A stretch of DNA of 64,000 nt, from contig CBDCUQ010000001.1 in the NCBI GenBank assembly GCA_965222835.1, positions 186,001 through 250,000 of the forward strand, in the 5' to 3' direction. The notes beneath the pieces were generated by a model. That model worked only from the letters and a program-made list of their open reading frames with translations, searched no databases and had not been told where the DNA came from. Below are positions 43,727 through 55,157 of the stretch, one piece after another (position 1 is the first letter of the stretch; each line of letters opens with the position of its first letter). The DNA comes from CBDCUQ01 sp965222835. GTDB taxonomy: Bacteria > Pseudomonadota > Alphaproteobacteria > Rhizobiales > Hyphomicrobiaceae. Made by a program: the position numbers and the translations under genes.

Positions 43727-44860
43727 CTAGGAACCAAGGTTTGCAGAGATCGTATATGTCAGCGCTGCGACCATAGCGGCAATCGGGAGCGTCAGCACCC
43801 AGGAAAGTAGAATATTCCCGATCACGCCAAGCCGTGCCGTGCCGTTGATGAGGCCGATTCCTGTTATAGTCCCGACGGTTACATGGGTGGTTGACACCGG
43901 CAGCCCGAGCTTGCTGGCGCCGATAATATAAGCTGAAGCGACAAGATTGGCCACCAGGGCCTGTCCCTCGTTCATTGTGGTAATCTCTTTGCTCATCTTC
44001 TCGGCGACCTTTCGTGCCGCAACAATACCGCCAGCCGCCATCACGCCTGCAATTAGTACGAGAGATAAATGCACGTCGAGCAGGCTTGCGGCAAACAGAA
44101 GCGCAAAGATTTTGGGCGTATCATTGAGCCCACGTGCAAAGCAAAGCGAAAACGCACTGAGATAATGCAGCCTATCGACAAGTCCCTGGACCGGAACACC
44201 GAGTAGGTGCCCCTGGTAACTCTCGTAGCGCCCGCAGCTTTCGGTCGTTCCGGTCGAAACGACCGGAACGAAGCCCGAGACCGACCTCGAAACCAGACCA
44301 TTGGGATCGGCAAGAACACCATCGGCCGGAACCGCATCTATGCAAACGCACGAGTCTTTTGTGAGATTATTCTTCACGACGAAACGATGCGCAATCGCAT
44401 AGAGAGGCATTGCGCTGATACCCGCCAGCACGGGGCTCATAACCAAGGGAGCAAAAAATGACTGACCGAGCACGGAAATATCGAGGCCCCCTGCATTTGC
44501 TATTAATGCGGCACCAATGAGCGCCCCGGTTAGGGCGTGCGTCGTCGAGATCGGGAATCCAAGTGTTGTCGCAAGCATGACCGTCGCACTCGCGCCCAAG
44601 CCAACGGACATCAGAAATGGAACAGACGCCGAAATCTCGGGCGGCACCAATCCCTTGCCCGAAAAAGCCTTGATCAAAGCATCAGCCAGGAGCACCGACA
44701 TGGCCGAGCCGGCGATCTGACCAGCTGTCGCCAAGATAAGCGCTGAACTGTAAGACAGCGTGCCACTTCCATAGAGCGTCGCCACACCTTTGAAGTTGTC
44801 ATTAGCCCCATTCGCATACGCGAGAAATAGCGCAACTGTCAGAAGTAGAAAGAACAGCAA
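43727..44860 (-). CDS. pit: Inorganic phosphate transporter, PiT family
   Basis: A 377-residue inner-membrane symporter. The repeated PiT signature is present in both halves: FLAYANGANDNFKGVATL near the N-terminus and the half-repeat FARGLNDTPKIFALL; GFPISTTHAL and GLPVSTTHVT mark the paired loops. The start is taken as the TTG at 44860, 5 bases behind AAGGGGA, because no ATG gives the conserved N-terminus. Pit carriers take up phosphate and, as they do not discriminate well, arsenate. The gene is coupled to arsM. Confidence 0.92.
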   Translation of the reverse strand: MLFFLLLTVALFLAYANGANDNFKGVATLYGSGTLSYSSALILATAGQIAGSAMSVLLADALIKAFSGKGLVPPEISASVPFLMSVGLGASATVMLATTLGFPISTTHALTGALIGAALIANAGGLDISVLGQSFFAPLVMSPVLAGISAMPLYAIAHRFVVKNNLTKDSCVCIDAVPADGVLADPNGLVSRSVSGFVPVVSTGTTESCGRYESYQGHLLGVPVQGLVDRLHYLSAFSLCFARGLNDTPKIFALLFAASLLDVHLSLVLIAGVMAAGGIVAARKVAEKMSKEITTMNEGQALVANLVASAYIIGASKLGLPVSTTHVTVGTITGIGLINGTARLGVIGNILLSWVLTLPIAAMVAALTYTISANLGS

Positions 44861-45180
44861 GACATTCCCCTTCTCAGTGCAACTTGGCTGCAATCCTGCG
44901 AGAAGTCTTCCCCTGACCGCTCGCCTCACGCTCTGCCGGGCGGAATCGGCTAACAGCCCTGACAATTGGAAGAAATACGACCTTGGATCCGCAGAACCCG
45001 CACAGTATCGTTGCGCACTTCATTCCATTGCCGGAAGCCACTGTGACGGATCAAACCTCACACTGGCCAGCCCATTTCGTCATACGGGCGAGAGGACGTT
45101 TGAGTTTCAAAGGGAATGCTCAATGAGAAGCACTTCGTTCTCACGCCCCCGATCCATCCGTCGAAAAAAGGCGCTCGCAA
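44861..45180. other. Intergenic region upstream of pit
   Basis: About 320 bases between the 3' end of the thiolase gene and the pit start, both on the minus strand. It should hold the pit-arsM promoter. I looked for a PHO box and an ArsR-type operator and saw no clear match; no hairpin with a T-tract and no RNA gene were seen. Confidence 0.4.
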
Positions 45181-46356
45181 CTAGGTCGCATCGTGATTGA
45201 CCGCCTCGAACAAGGCAGCGCATCCCAGACCGCCGAGCGTCCCGAGTGCAGCAAGTCCGTACCGGGGACGAGTCTCGCTCACGTTTCGCAGCAACCGGCT
45301 GAACAGACGCACGACAAGAACGGCACCCGCCGCCCCAAACGGATGCCCGCGTGCTACGGCGCCGCCATCGGCATTAAGCTGGCCGTCGGCAAGGGCCAAC
45401 GCACGGGAAAAAGCGATCGCCTGCGCCGCACTGCTCTCGCTGATCTCAACGGTCCCTATATCACCAATCGACGGACAGCCGGGCCGGCCGAGAAGACGTT
45501 GCACGGCCGCAATCGGGGCTTGAGCCTCTGCGCCTCCTGTCACACCAATGGCAACAGACGAAATGAGCCGAACAGCAGGTGGAGACCCCATAGCCTCCCA
45601 CGTTGCACCCGAAACACCCGCCACGAATGCCGCGCCGTCATGCATCGCGCTGGTATTTCCCGGAGTGAGCGTACCATCTGGTGGCAGAAACGGCGTGACG
45701 TCCGCGATGTCCTCCAAGCTGGTATCGATGGCACTTTGATCGCGCATTTCTTCGGCGTTGCCGCGCAAAGGGACGATTTCCCCGACAAACCTGTTGGCCT
45801 CCCGGGCCGCCGTGGCCTTGGTGTACTCGGACCAGGCGAAGTCGTCCTGCTCTTTACGCGAAATGCCGTTCGACGCTGCTAGGCGCTCGCCAGGCTCGTG
45901 CAAGGTTGAACTCTCAAGATTGCCTTCATCGCCGGGCTCGATACGCATGAAACGCGGCAGCTGATAGATGCTCCGCGGTTTCGCGATACGCCAAGGCGCA
46001 GTGGACAAGCTTTCTGCACCGCCGGCAACGATCACGTCGGCTTCGCCGGCTTCGATGGCGCGTAACCCGGCAACGATCGCGTCGAGTCCCGACGCGCACT
46101 GCCGGTCCAGACTAAGCGCGGCGCAGCTGTCCGGAAGTCCGGCGCCAAGTGAGATAACGCGTGCCGGGTTGCCGCCCTCAGTGGCGTTGCCGACGAAAAT
46201 CGCACCGACGTCCTGCGAAGTAAGCTGCGCATCAGTGATGACAGCGCCGACCACGGGCGCCGCCAGATCCGTGAGCCGCCTTGATCTGTGCAAGCCACCA
46301 GGACGGCCCAACGCCGTGCGGCGGGCGGCAATGATGTAGGATGTCTTGTCTGTCAT
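45181..46356 (-). CDS. Thiolase family acetyl-CoA acyltransferase
   Basis: A 391-residue thiolase. The acyl-binding Cys87 (in LDRQCASGLDAIVAG), the His of GGAVARGHPFGAAGA (about residue 336) and the second catalytic Cys in GLGCAALFE (about residue 380) are all present. It condenses or cleaves acyl-CoA esters (either beta-oxidation or biosynthesis). The ATG at 46356 (MTDKTSY) is the family-like start; the frame extends to 46938 across the zur gene with no thiolase features. No fatty-acid oxidation gene flanks it, so the pathway is open. Confidence 0.9.
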   Translation of the reverse strand: MTDKTSYIIAARRTALGRPGGLHRSRRLTDLAAPVVGAVITDAQLTSQDVGAIFVGNATEGGNPARVISLGAGLPDSCAALSLDRQCASGLDAIVAGLRAIEAGEADVIVAGGAESLSTAPWRIAKPRSIYQLPRFMRIEPGDEGNLESSTLHEPGERLAASNGISRKEQDDFAWSEYTKATAAREANRFVGEIVPLRGNAEEMRDQSAIDTSLEDIADVTPFLPPDGTLTPGNTSAMHDGAAFVAGVSGATWEAMGSPPAVRLISSVAIGVTGGAEAQAPIAAVQRLLGRPGCPSIGDIGTVEISESSAAQAIAFSRALALADGQLNADGGAVARGHPFGAAGAVLVVRLFSRLLRNVSETRPRYGLAALGTLGGLGCAALFEAVNHDAT

Positions 46357-46456
46357 TGCCGCAAGAAATGGCGCGCTGGCACGTGGATGGTGTGTTGACC
46401 CTCCGAGAGACCTGAGCCCCAGAAAGCGACAAGAGCGTGGCCACCCGCCCGCTTGT

Positions 46457-46469
46457 GTAACAATATAAC
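46457..46469. promoter_or_regulatory. Candidate Zur-like box
   Basis: The minus strand reads GTTATATTGTTAC, agreeing at 10 of 12 fixed positions with the Zur core GTTATA-N-TATAAC. It lies in the divergent region between the thiolase gene and zur. A weaker match (GGTATAATGTTCC) lies at 46565-46577, 38 bases before the zur ATG. Both are unproven. Confidence 0.35.
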
Positions 46470-46614
46470 AAAACGGCAAGCAACCCGTATTGTCGGGGTT
46501 CCACATACATCGTCGGAACACGGAAAGATGTAGCGACGGTACGGGCGCGGCGCAAAATTTATATGGTATAATGTTCCGAAATCCACCGTAACGGCGCGAG
46601 GTCCGAAGGCGACG

Positions 46615-47121
46615 ATGGCCGAAACAACCGTGAGAAACCCCTTTCCGGGGCCCGAGCAGCAAACAGCAAAAAAGCTCGCGCAAATTGTCGAGCGCGCCGC
46701 CAAGGCATTTGAGGACAAGCAGCTCCGCTTCACCGCCTTGCGCAAAAAAGTGTTCGAGGAAATCGCAGCAACGCATTCTTCGATCGGTGCCTATGAGATT
46801 CTCGCCCGGCTCACCGAAAAGGGCACCCGCGTCGCCCCCATCTCTGTCTACCGAGCCATCGACGCTCTGCTGGATGCCGGCGTCATTCACAGGCTGGAAA
46901 GCAAGAATGCGTTCTTCGCCTGCCGCCGCGCCGACCACACCACCGGTCGCCGGCCTTTGTTTCTATCGTGCGAAAAATGCGGCGCCGTCGGCGAAGTCGA
47001 CGGCCAGGACATCTTCGATCTGATCGGCGAGCGGGCCAAGAGTGCGAAATTCACGCCGCGCGTGAAATTCGTTGAGGTCCAGGGCATATGCCCACGATGT
47101 GCGACCAAGGACGGCAGTTGA
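46615..47121 (+). CDS. zur: Fur-family zinc regulator Zur
   Basis: A 168-residue Fur-family metalloregulator. The winged-helix domain (RLTEKGTRVAPISVYRAIDALLDAGVIHRLESKNAFFAC) is followed by the dimerisation domain with two CxxC pairs, LSCEKCG and GICPRCA, that form the structural zinc site. Cys/His in FFACRRADHTTGRRPLF are in the expected regulatory position. Its position just before znuC-znuB points to Zur rather than Fur or PerR; it would repress zinc uptake when zinc is plentiful. Start at the ATG 46615. Confidence 0.9.
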   Translation: MAETTVRNPFPGPEQQTAKKLAQIVERAAKAFEDKQLRFTALRKKVFEEIAATHSSIGAYEILARLTEKGTRVAPISVYRAIDALLDAGVIHRLESKNAFFACRRADHTTGRRPLFLSCEKCGAVGEVDGQDIFDLIGERAKSAKFTPRVKFVEVQGICPRCATKDGS

Positions 47122-47263
47122 GATCGCCAAATGCGAAGAACGCACAACCGCCCGTTCGTATCATTCACCGCATCCCCGCTCGAAACCCGGCCCGAATTGA
47201 AAGCGCGCCTTGATCCATCGAACGACGCCGGGCGCATAGCCTAGCGTGCCAATACGGTTGGCC

Positions 47264-48106
47264 ATGTCAGACGTACACCACCCGGAAAATGACGATCATG
47301 CGTGCGGCCACCACCATGCCACACCAGCCGAACCGGCGCCTGCGGACGCAATCGTAAGCCTGCGCGGGCTGAAGGTCCGCGCCGGTCGGCGCATCCTCAT
47401 CGAGAACATCAATTTGGATCTCGCCCCGCGCGAAATCGTCACTATTGTCGGCCCCAACGGCTCGGGAAAAACAACACTCGTCCGCGCGCTCCTTGGCCTC
47501 ATCGAACCCGACGAAGGCAAGATCCATCGTAAGCCTGGCTTGCGCGTCGGCTACGTGCCCCAAAGGTTCGACCTCAACCGCGCCCTGCCCATGACAGTGC
47601 GCAGGTTTCTCTCCTTAGGTGGCACTGATCGTACGGCCGAGATCTCAAAGGTGCTTGCCGAAGCCGGCGCCGCCCATGTCGAAGGCCAACAAATGACCAG
47701 CCTGTCGGGCGGTGAGCTTCAACGCGTGGCGCTCGCCCGCGCCCTTCTCGGCAAACCGGATCTTCTCGTCCTCGACGAACCCGTGCAGGGCGTCGACTAT
47801 GCCGGCGAGGCCGAACTCTATATGCTCATCACAAAACTCCGCGATAGCCGCGACATGAGCGTGTTGATGGTAAGCCACGACCTCCACGTCGTCATGGCCT
47901 CGAGCGACCGCGTCATCTGCTTGAACCGCCATATCTGTTGTTCGGGCGTGCCCGAAACAGTCGCGCAGCATCCCGAATACGCCCGGCTGTTTGGAAAAGA
48001 GACCGGACGGGCTTTTGCGCTCTATCATCATCACCACGACCACCGTCACGATTTGACTGGCGAATTGACCGATGCCTCTGGCCCTGCACCGGAGGACCCC
48101 TCGTGA
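47264..48106 (+). CDS. znuC: Zinc ABC transporter ATPase
   Basis: A 280-residue ABC ATPase that energises zinc import. Walker A is GPNGSGKTT, the signature is SLSGGELQRVALARAL and Walker B is LLVLDEP. The N- and C-termini are His-rich (HACGHHH and YHHHHDHRHD), which suits zinc handling. The ATG at 47264 (MSDVHH) is used. It overlaps znuB by 4 bases (GTGA). The substrate-binding protein ZnuA is not adjacent and must be encoded elsewhere. Confidence 0.93.
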   Translation: MSDVHHPENDDHACGHHHATPAEPAPADAIVSLRGLKVRAGRRILIENINLDLAPREIVTIVGPNGSGKTTLVRALLGLIEPDEGKIHRKPGLRVGYVPQRFDLNRALPMTVRRFLSLGGTDRTAEISKVLAEAGAAHVEGQQMTSLSGGELQRVALARALLGKPDLLVLDEPVQGVDYAGEAELYMLITKLRDSRDMSVLMVSHDLHVVMASSDRVICLNRHICCSGVPETVAQHPEYARLFGKETGRAFALYHHHHDHRHDLTGELTDASGPAPEDPS

Positions 48107-48900
48107 TCGATCCGTTCCTCGGCCGGGCCTTGGCCGCGTGCCTTGCGCTCGCGATTGTGGCCGCCCCGCTGGGGGCTGTGATCGTTTGGAGCCGCATGGC
48201 CTATTTCGGCGAAACAATCGCGCACGCGTCTCTCATTGGTGTCGCACTCGCTCTTGCGCTTCAAGTGGACGTCACGGTTGGCGTCCTCATCGCGGCCCTC
48301 GCAGCCGCAGGTCTCATCATCCTCATGTCCCGCCAAAACGCCGTTCCCCTCGATTCTATCTTGGGCCTGATGCACTACGGCGCATTGGCTTTGGGCGTTA
48401 TTGCGGCCGCGATGCTCAAAGGCCCATCCGTCGACCTCATGGGCTATTTGTTCGGCGATGTCCTGGCCATCACCATGCGCGATCTCGTTTGGATTTATGC
48501 CGGCGGTGGTGGCGTTCTCGTCGCGGTCTATATCTTATGGGACAAACTCTTGCGCCTTGCCGTCCACGACGAACTTGCCGCGGCCGAAGGCGTGCCGTCC
48601 ACCGTCATACGCGGATTGTTCGTCGCACTGCTCGCGATTGCCATCGCCTTCGCCATAAAGATCGTGGGAATACTCCTCGCCATCGCCTTCTTAATTGTCC
48701 CGGCCGTTGCCGCGCGCCCGTTAGTCTCGACTCCTGAAGGCATGGTCCTGACGGCGGCGGCCGCCGGCAGCGCAAGTACACTCGCGGGCCTCTGGTTGTC
48801 CGCAGCCTACGATGTGCCCGCAGGGCCCGCCATTGTCGTCGTCATGGCGGCCCTCGCCGCCGCCTCGCTCACTTGGACGGCCCTTGGAACCCGACGCTAA
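48103..48900 (+). CDS. znuB: Zinc ABC transporter permease
   Basis: A 265-residue polytopic membrane protein of the ZnuB/MntB permease family, with FLGRALAACLALAIVAAPLGAVIVW at the N-terminus and SRMAYFGETIAHASLIG, a typical ATPase-coupling segment. The start is a GTG at 48103 that overlaps the znuC stop behind GGAGGA. Together with ZnuC it moves zinc over the inner membrane, under Zur control. Confidence 0.93.
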   Translation: MIDPFLGRALAACLALAIVAAPLGAVIVWSRMAYFGETIAHASLIGVALALALQVDVTVGVLIAALAAAGLIILMSRQNAVPLDSILGLMHYGALALGVIAAAMLKGPSVDLMGYLFGDVLAITMRDLVWIYAGGGGVLVAVYILWDKLLRLAVHDELAAAEGVPSTVIRGLFVALLAIAIAFAIKIVGILLAIAFLIVPAVAARPLVSTPEGMVLTAAAAGSASTLAGLWLSAAYDVPAGPAIVVVMAALAAASLTWTALGTRR

Positions 48901-49041
48901 CGCTACATCGAATCTGTATCGCGGCTTGGAGGTTTCCATCTGCGAGAGGAAAAGGGTTAGAGTAAGGAAGAATAGCGCAAGCTGTCCCGCGCATCCGCGC
49001 AACAGGGAAAGAAGAGTTCTTAGGCAATAGGTCAAAGACCC

Positions 49042-50283
49042 GTGAATGTAATGAGCCCAAGAATACGCCGTACCTCCATCGCCGTTGATATTTCCGGTGT
49101 CTACGTCGGTGGCGGACACCCCGTCGTGGTGCAGTCAATGACCAATACCGACACGGCAGACGTCGACAAGACCGTCACGCAGGTGGCGGACCTTGCACGC
49201 GCCGGTTCGGAACTTGTGCGCATCACCATCGATCGCGACGAGGCGGCAAAAGCCGTTCCCCACATTCGCGACAAACTTCTCGCGCGCGGTATCAACGTCC
49301 CGTTGGTCGGCGACTTTCACTACATCGGCCACAAGCTCTTGAGCGAGAACCCCGCCTGCGCCGAAGCCTTGGACAAGTACCGCATCAATCCAGGCAACGT
49401 CGGCTTCAAGGACAAGAAGGACCGGCAATTCTCATCCATCATCGAGCTTGCGCTCCAATACGCCAAACCGGTGCGCATCGGCGTCAATTGGGGGTCCCTC
49501 GATCAGGAACTCCTGACCTACCTGATGGACGAAAACGCAAAAGCAAAAGTGCCCAAAGACGCACGCGAGGTGATGCATGAAGCGATTGTGCAGTCGGCAC
49601 TGTTGTCGGCCGCACGCGCTGAAGAGTTAGGGCTCGGTGCGGACAAGATCGTCATCTCCGCAAAAGTCTCGGCGGTACAAGACTTAATCGCCGTCTACAC
49701 CCTGCTCGCGGAACGCTGCCGCTACGCCCTCCACCTCGGTCTCACCGAAGCCGGCATGGGCTCCAAAGGCATCGTCGCCTCGTCCGCAGCAATGGGTATC
49801 CTCCTGCAACATGGTATCGGCGACACCATCCGCTTTTCCCTGACCCCAGAGCCCGGCGGTGATCGCACACTCGAAGTCCGCGCCGCACAGGAACTGTTGC
49901 AAACCATGGGGCTTCGCTCATTTGTCCCCATCGTTGCGGCGTGCCCGGGATGCGGACGTACGACGTCGACCGTCTTCCAAGAGCTGGCCCGCGATGTCCA
50001 AGAGATGATCCGCGACCGCATGCCAGAGTGGAAAAGCCGTTATCCCGGTGTCGAAGGGCTCAACCTCGCGGTCATGGGCTGCATCGTCAACGGCCCTGGA
50101 GAATCCAAGCATGCCGACATCGGCATATCCTTGCCCGGCACCGGCGAAGCCCCCGCCGCCCCGGTGTTCATCGATGGCCAAAAGGCCATGACGCTGCGCG
50201 GCCCTAACATCGCCGCCGAGTTCAAGGCTATCGTCGAGGACTACATCGAGAAGCGGTACGGGAAGGGCACCCGGGGCAGCTGA
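49042..50283 (+). CDS. ispG: 4-Hydroxy-3-methylbut-2-enyl diphosphate synthase
   Basis: A 413-residue iron-sulfur enzyme of the MEP isoprenoid pathway. The N-terminal barrel includes [15 protein letters not shown] and [15 protein letters not shown]. The C-terminal cluster-binding cysteines are in [13 protein letters not shown] and [14 protein letters not shown], which hold the [4Fe-4S] cluster that reduces and ring-opens MEcPP. Length fits. It is a single gene with no obvious partners. Confidence 0.96.
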   Translation: MNVMSPRIRRTSIAVDISGVYVGGGHPVVVQSMTNTDTADVDKTVTQVADLARAGSELVRITIDRDEAAKAVPHIRDKLLARGINVPLVGDFHYIGHKLLSENPACAEALDKYRINPGNVGFKDKKDRQFSSIIELALQYAKPVRIGVNWGSLDQELLTYLMDENAKAKVPKDAREVMHEAIVQSALLSAARAEELGLGADKIVISAKVSAVQDLIAVYTLLAERCRYALHLGLTEAGMGSKGIVASSAAMGILLQHGIGDTIRFSLTPEPGGDRTLEVRAAQELLQTMGLRSFVPIVAACPGCGRTTSTVFQELARDVQEMIRDRMPEWKSRYPGVEGLNLAVMGCIVNGPGESKHADIGISLPGTGEAPAAPVFIDGQKAMTLRGPNIAAEFKAIVEDYIEKRYGKGTRGS

Positions 50284-50510
50284 CCGCACGCCAGAACCCA
50301 GTAAGGGGGCTAACGGAAAATGCAGTCTGTCAGACAGAAAGTTCGCAAAACAACACCACCATGCACTATGGATTGCGAAGCACGGCTTTTCAGACGCTGC
50401 CTTATGACCCGCACCAGCTACGAATGTGAATACGACGAGCACACGCCTTGACACTCGTCCTCGCTGCTAACAATGCTTAATTGCGCGAAGGATCAATCCA
50501 GGAGACTTCA

Positions 50511-51182
50511 TTGGCGACGCGTCCTTTACGCCCCAACCGGATGCAAGAGCTTATCAATCAGGACGCCGCGCGCATTTTTCGCATCGTCCATCGAGACAAT
50601 ATAGATTGGCTCTTAAGAAACGGCATTCACTGCCGTAACTCCAATTGCTTCTGTGAGAACTACATAAACATTGGTGACCCTGACCTCATTGCCAAACGCA
50701 ACGTCCGCAGTGTCGAAAAGCCACCGGGGGGAACTCTGAACGACTACGTACCGTTCTATTTCACACCATTCTCACCAATGGCGTACAATATCAGAACAGG
50801 ATTTCGAGGTATCAAAAGGCGCGCAAATTCTGAAATTGTTTTTCTTCAATCTTCGGTGGAACGTGTGGCTGAAGCGGGGCCGCAATTTCTTTTCACCAAT
50901 GGACACGCTTATATGCAAACCACAAAATACTTCGCGAATATAACAAGTCTCAAATACATAGACTGGCCGCTTCTGCAGTCACGCGACTTTCGACATGATC
51001 CAAATGACCTCGGAAAGTCAGACCGGTATCAAGCCGAATTTCTTGTTTACCGTCATCTTCCAGTAGACGCCTTGGATCAAGTCGTGTGCTATGATTCGCA
51101 AACAAGGTGTGCGGTTAGCACCATTGTAGATACGATCGGATTGAACTTGGATGTGGTGACCAAGCCGGAGCTTTATTTCTGA
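50511..51182 (+). CDS. darT: DarT-type DNA ADP-ribosyltransferase toxin
   Basis: A 223-residue DUF4433/DarT protein. DarT toxins attach ADP-ribose to thymidines in single-stranded DNA and block replication. Key features are RIVHRDNIDWLLRNGIH at the N-terminus, DYVPFYFTPFSPMAYNI, and the catalytic Glu at about residue 176 in RYQAEFLVYRHLP. The start is read as TTG 50511 because AGGAGA lies 7 bases before it; the ATG at 50541 is an alternative. The gene overlaps darG by one base. A TTGACA hexamer lies at 50448, but no good -10 follows. Its base composition is AT-richer than the neighbours, which suggests transfer. Confidence 0.92.
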   Translation: MATRPLRPNRMQELINQDAARIFRIVHRDNIDWLLRNGIHCRNSNCFCENYINIGDPDLIAKRNVRSVEKPPGGTLNDYVPFYFTPFSPMAYNIRTGFRGIKRRANSEIVFLQSSVERVAEAGPQFLFTNGHAYMQTTKYFANITSLKYIDWPLLQSRDFRHDPNDLGKSDRYQAEFLVYRHLPVDALDQVVCYDSQTRCAVSTIVDTIGLNLDVVTKPELYF

Positions 51183-52261
51183 TGCTAAAGTTCACACAAG
51201 GGAATCTTCTCGAAGCTGATGTCGAGGCCGTAGTAAACACCGTAAATACGGTGGGCGTCATGGGCAAAGGAATTGCCTTAATGTTCAAAGAGGCGTTTCC
51301 AGAGAATTTCCGAGAATATGAAACAGCTTGCAAGCGCAAGCAGCTGAGCGCCGGCCATATATTCGTTACCGAGCGCCAGCAGCTCTTAGGTCCAAGGTGG
51401 ATAATAAACTTCGCAACCAAGGGGCACTGGCGTTATCCTTCGCGTATCGAGTGGATCGATACAGGGCTTGATGAGCTTCTTGACTTCATTCACTCTAAGC
51501 AGATCAGATCAATCGCGATACCACCCCTTGGCAGCGGCAACGGTGGTCTGCCTTGGAGAGAGGTGCGCAACCTAATCGAAAAGAAACTAGGCAAATTGAA
51601 TGACGTCAGTGTTATCGTTTACGAGCCAACTAGTCAGTACCAAAACGTGGCTAAGAGGCACGGCGTGCAAGCACTTACTCCAGCTCGTGCGCTTATTGCA
51701 GAGGCCGTGCGCCGCTATTGCATACTAGGCATGGATTGCACGCTTCTGGAAGTTCAGAAGATCGCTTACTTCATCGAAACGGCATTAGAAGAACGTAGAA
51801 TTCAAAACCCGCTAAAACTAAAGTTCGAGGCAAACAAATTTGGTCCATTCTCTCCTGCGCTCAATCACTTATTGAACAACTTGGATGGAAGCTACCTTCA
51901 TTGCGAAAAACGGCTTGCCGATGCAGATCCGCTAGATCTCATTTGGTTCGAAGATAGCAAGAAGGACAAAGTATCGGCCTACTTGGGCTCGGAAGGCAAA
52001 GCATACCTTCCGGCTCTAGGAGACGCCACCGCCATGATGGATGGGTTTGAATCGCCGCTGGGTTTAGAATTGTTAGCGACCGTCGATTGGCTTGTGCGCC
52101 ATATGGACGTATGCCCAACAACTGCAGCCGTTAAGTCCAATCTCAGGAGCTGGCCCGGCGGACATCATGCTGGAAAACGCAAAATCGGCATGTTCAGCAG
52201 TCGGATGATAGGGCTGGCACTCGATCGAATCGTGGAGCGCACAGAGAGCAGAGCACTCTAG
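51182..52261 (+). CDS. darG: DarG macrodomain antitoxin
   Basis: A 359-residue antitoxin. The N-terminal macrodomain (residues 1 to about 155) has NTVNTVGVMGKGIALMFKEAFP, ATKGHWRYPSRIEWI and IPPLGSGNGGLPW, the ADP-ribose-binding loops of the DarG subclass that remove ADP-ribose from DNA. The C-terminal part (about residues 170-359) resembles the DarT-binding region of DarG. Its ATG overlaps the toxin's TGA (TGATG). The pair forms a phage-defence or growth-arrest module; low GC relative to flanks points to acquisition. Confidence 0.92.
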   Translation: MLKFTQGNLLEADVEAVVNTVNTVGVMGKGIALMFKEAFPENFREYETACKRKQLSAGHIFVTERQQLLGPRWIINFATKGHWRYPSRIEWIDTGLDELLDFIHSKQIRSIAIPPLGSGNGGLPWREVRNLIEKKLGKLNDVSVIVYEPTSQYQNVAKRHGVQALTPARALIAEAVRRYCILGMDCTLLEVQKIAYFIETALEERRIQNPLKLKFEANKFGPFSPALNHLLNNLDGSYLHCEKRLADADPLDLIWFEDSKKDKVSAYLGSEGKAYLPALGDATAMMDGFESPLGLELLATVDWLVRHMDVCPTTAAVKSNLRSWPGGHHAGKRKIGMFSSRMIGLALDRIVERTESRAL

Positions 52262-52462
52262 TCGTCCAACTCTCAGCATAGGTTAGAAATACCCTTCGCC
52301 AGTACTATTTGGCGTCAGCCCCATTTGACTTCCGCCCGGTCCTCCAGCATAACCCGGCTCAACGCGCGGGGCTCAGCCCGGCGCGGAAACAGCGCTGCCC
52401 GAGGCTCTGGTTGGTCATGAAACCCGGAATTTGTCCGTGGGGCGAGCCAACCCCTTGAAAGT

Positions 52463-52479
52463 CCGCTGATTTTCAGCGG
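52463..52479. repeat. Small inverted repeat in the rplU leader
   Basis: CCGCTGA-TTT-TCAGCGG, a perfect 7-bp stem with a 3-base loop, lies 63 bases before the rplU ATG. It is not followed by a T-tract. It could be a leader structure for ribosomal-protein control, but the evidence is only the hairpin. Confidence 0.3.
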
Positions 52480-52541
52480 CGCCACAGGGCGCGACGAGAC
52501 CCAGAAAGCGCGGACCCCCCGCGCGGAAAGAGGCAAGATCC

Positions 52542-52853
52542 ATGTACGCTGTCATCAAGACGGGCGGCAAACAGTACCGTGTCGCCAAAGACGACGTCCT
52601 GAATGTCGAGCGCCTTCCCGGAGAGGCCGGCGCGAAAGTCGAATTCACCGAAGTTCTGATGGTGGGCGAGGGCGCCTCCGTAAAGGTCGGCACACCGACC
52701 GTCTCGGGTGCCAAAGTCACCGCCGAGCTTGTCGAGCAGGCCCGCGGCCCCAAGCTCATCGCCTTCAAAAAGCGCCGCCGCAAGAACTCGCGCCGCAAGA
52801 AGGGACACCGCCAGGACCTTTCGAAGGTCCGCATCACCAAGATTTCCGGCTAA
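52542..52853 (+). CDS. rplU: 50S ribosomal protein L21
   Basis: A 103-residue ribosomal protein. [20 protein letters not shown] at the start and [23 protein letters not shown] at the end are typical of L21. It is followed after 30 bases by rpmA, the standard arrangement, and a terminator closes the pair. AGAGG lies just before the ATG. Confidence 0.98.
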   Translation: MYAVIKTGGKQYRVAKDDVLNVERLPGEAGAKVEFTEVLMVGEGASVKVGTPTVSGAKVTAELVEQARGPKLIAFKKRRRKNSRRKKGHRQDLSKVRITKISG

Positions 52854-52883
52854 CAGGCCGAGCCCCAATCGGAGGACTATTCC

Positions 52884-53153
52884 ATGGCACAAAAGAAAGC
52901 CGGCGGCTCGACCAAGAACGGCCGCGAATCTGAAAGCAAACGCCTTGGCATCAAGCGCTACGGCGGTGAGCACGTGATCCCGGGCAACATTCTCTGCCGC
53001 CAGCGCGGCACCAAGTGGCATCCGGGCACCGGCGTTGGCATGGGCACCGATCACACCATCTTTGCCACCGAGGAAGGCAAGGTCGAGTTCAAGACAAGGG
53101 CGAAAGGCCGGGTGTACATCTCGGTCCTGCCCGAGAAGGCGGTGGCGGAATAG
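52884..53153 (+). CDS. rpmA: 50S ribosomal protein L27
   Basis: An 89-residue ribosomal protein. [38 protein letters not shown] and [20 protein letters not shown] are the classic L27 sequence, whose N-terminus reaches the peptidyl-transferase centre. It is preceded by GGAGG. It is co-transcribed with rplU. Confidence 0.98.
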   Translation: MAQKKAGGSTKNGRESESKRLGIKRYGGEHVIPGNILCRQRGTKWHPGTGVGMGTDHTIFATEEGKVEFKTRAKGRVYISVLPEKAVAE

Positions 53154-53185
53154 CGGAAATCAGCCGAGGCTCAATCTTCAACGCG

Positions 53186-53213
53186 GGGGAGGTGGATTGC
53201 CACCTCCCCTTTT
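53186..53213 (+). terminator. Terminator of rplU-rpmA
   Basis: A perfect 10-bp stem (GGGGAGGTGG / CCACCTCCCC) with a 4-base loop is followed by TTTTGTCTTT, 33 bases past the rpmA stop. A textbook intrinsic terminator on the plus strand. Confidence 0.93.
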
Positions 53214-53278
53214 GTCTTTCACACTAGGGCCATCCATCCCTCGGAGTGTGAACAGACTCAGCAAGCGTCATCGAGTTT

Positions 53279-55157
<1,879 letters not shown>

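Noticed and set aside
52262..52541. A mobile-element boundary between darG and rplU
   Set aside because: No direct or inverted repeat pair flanking darTG was found by eye, so the lateral origin rests on composition only.
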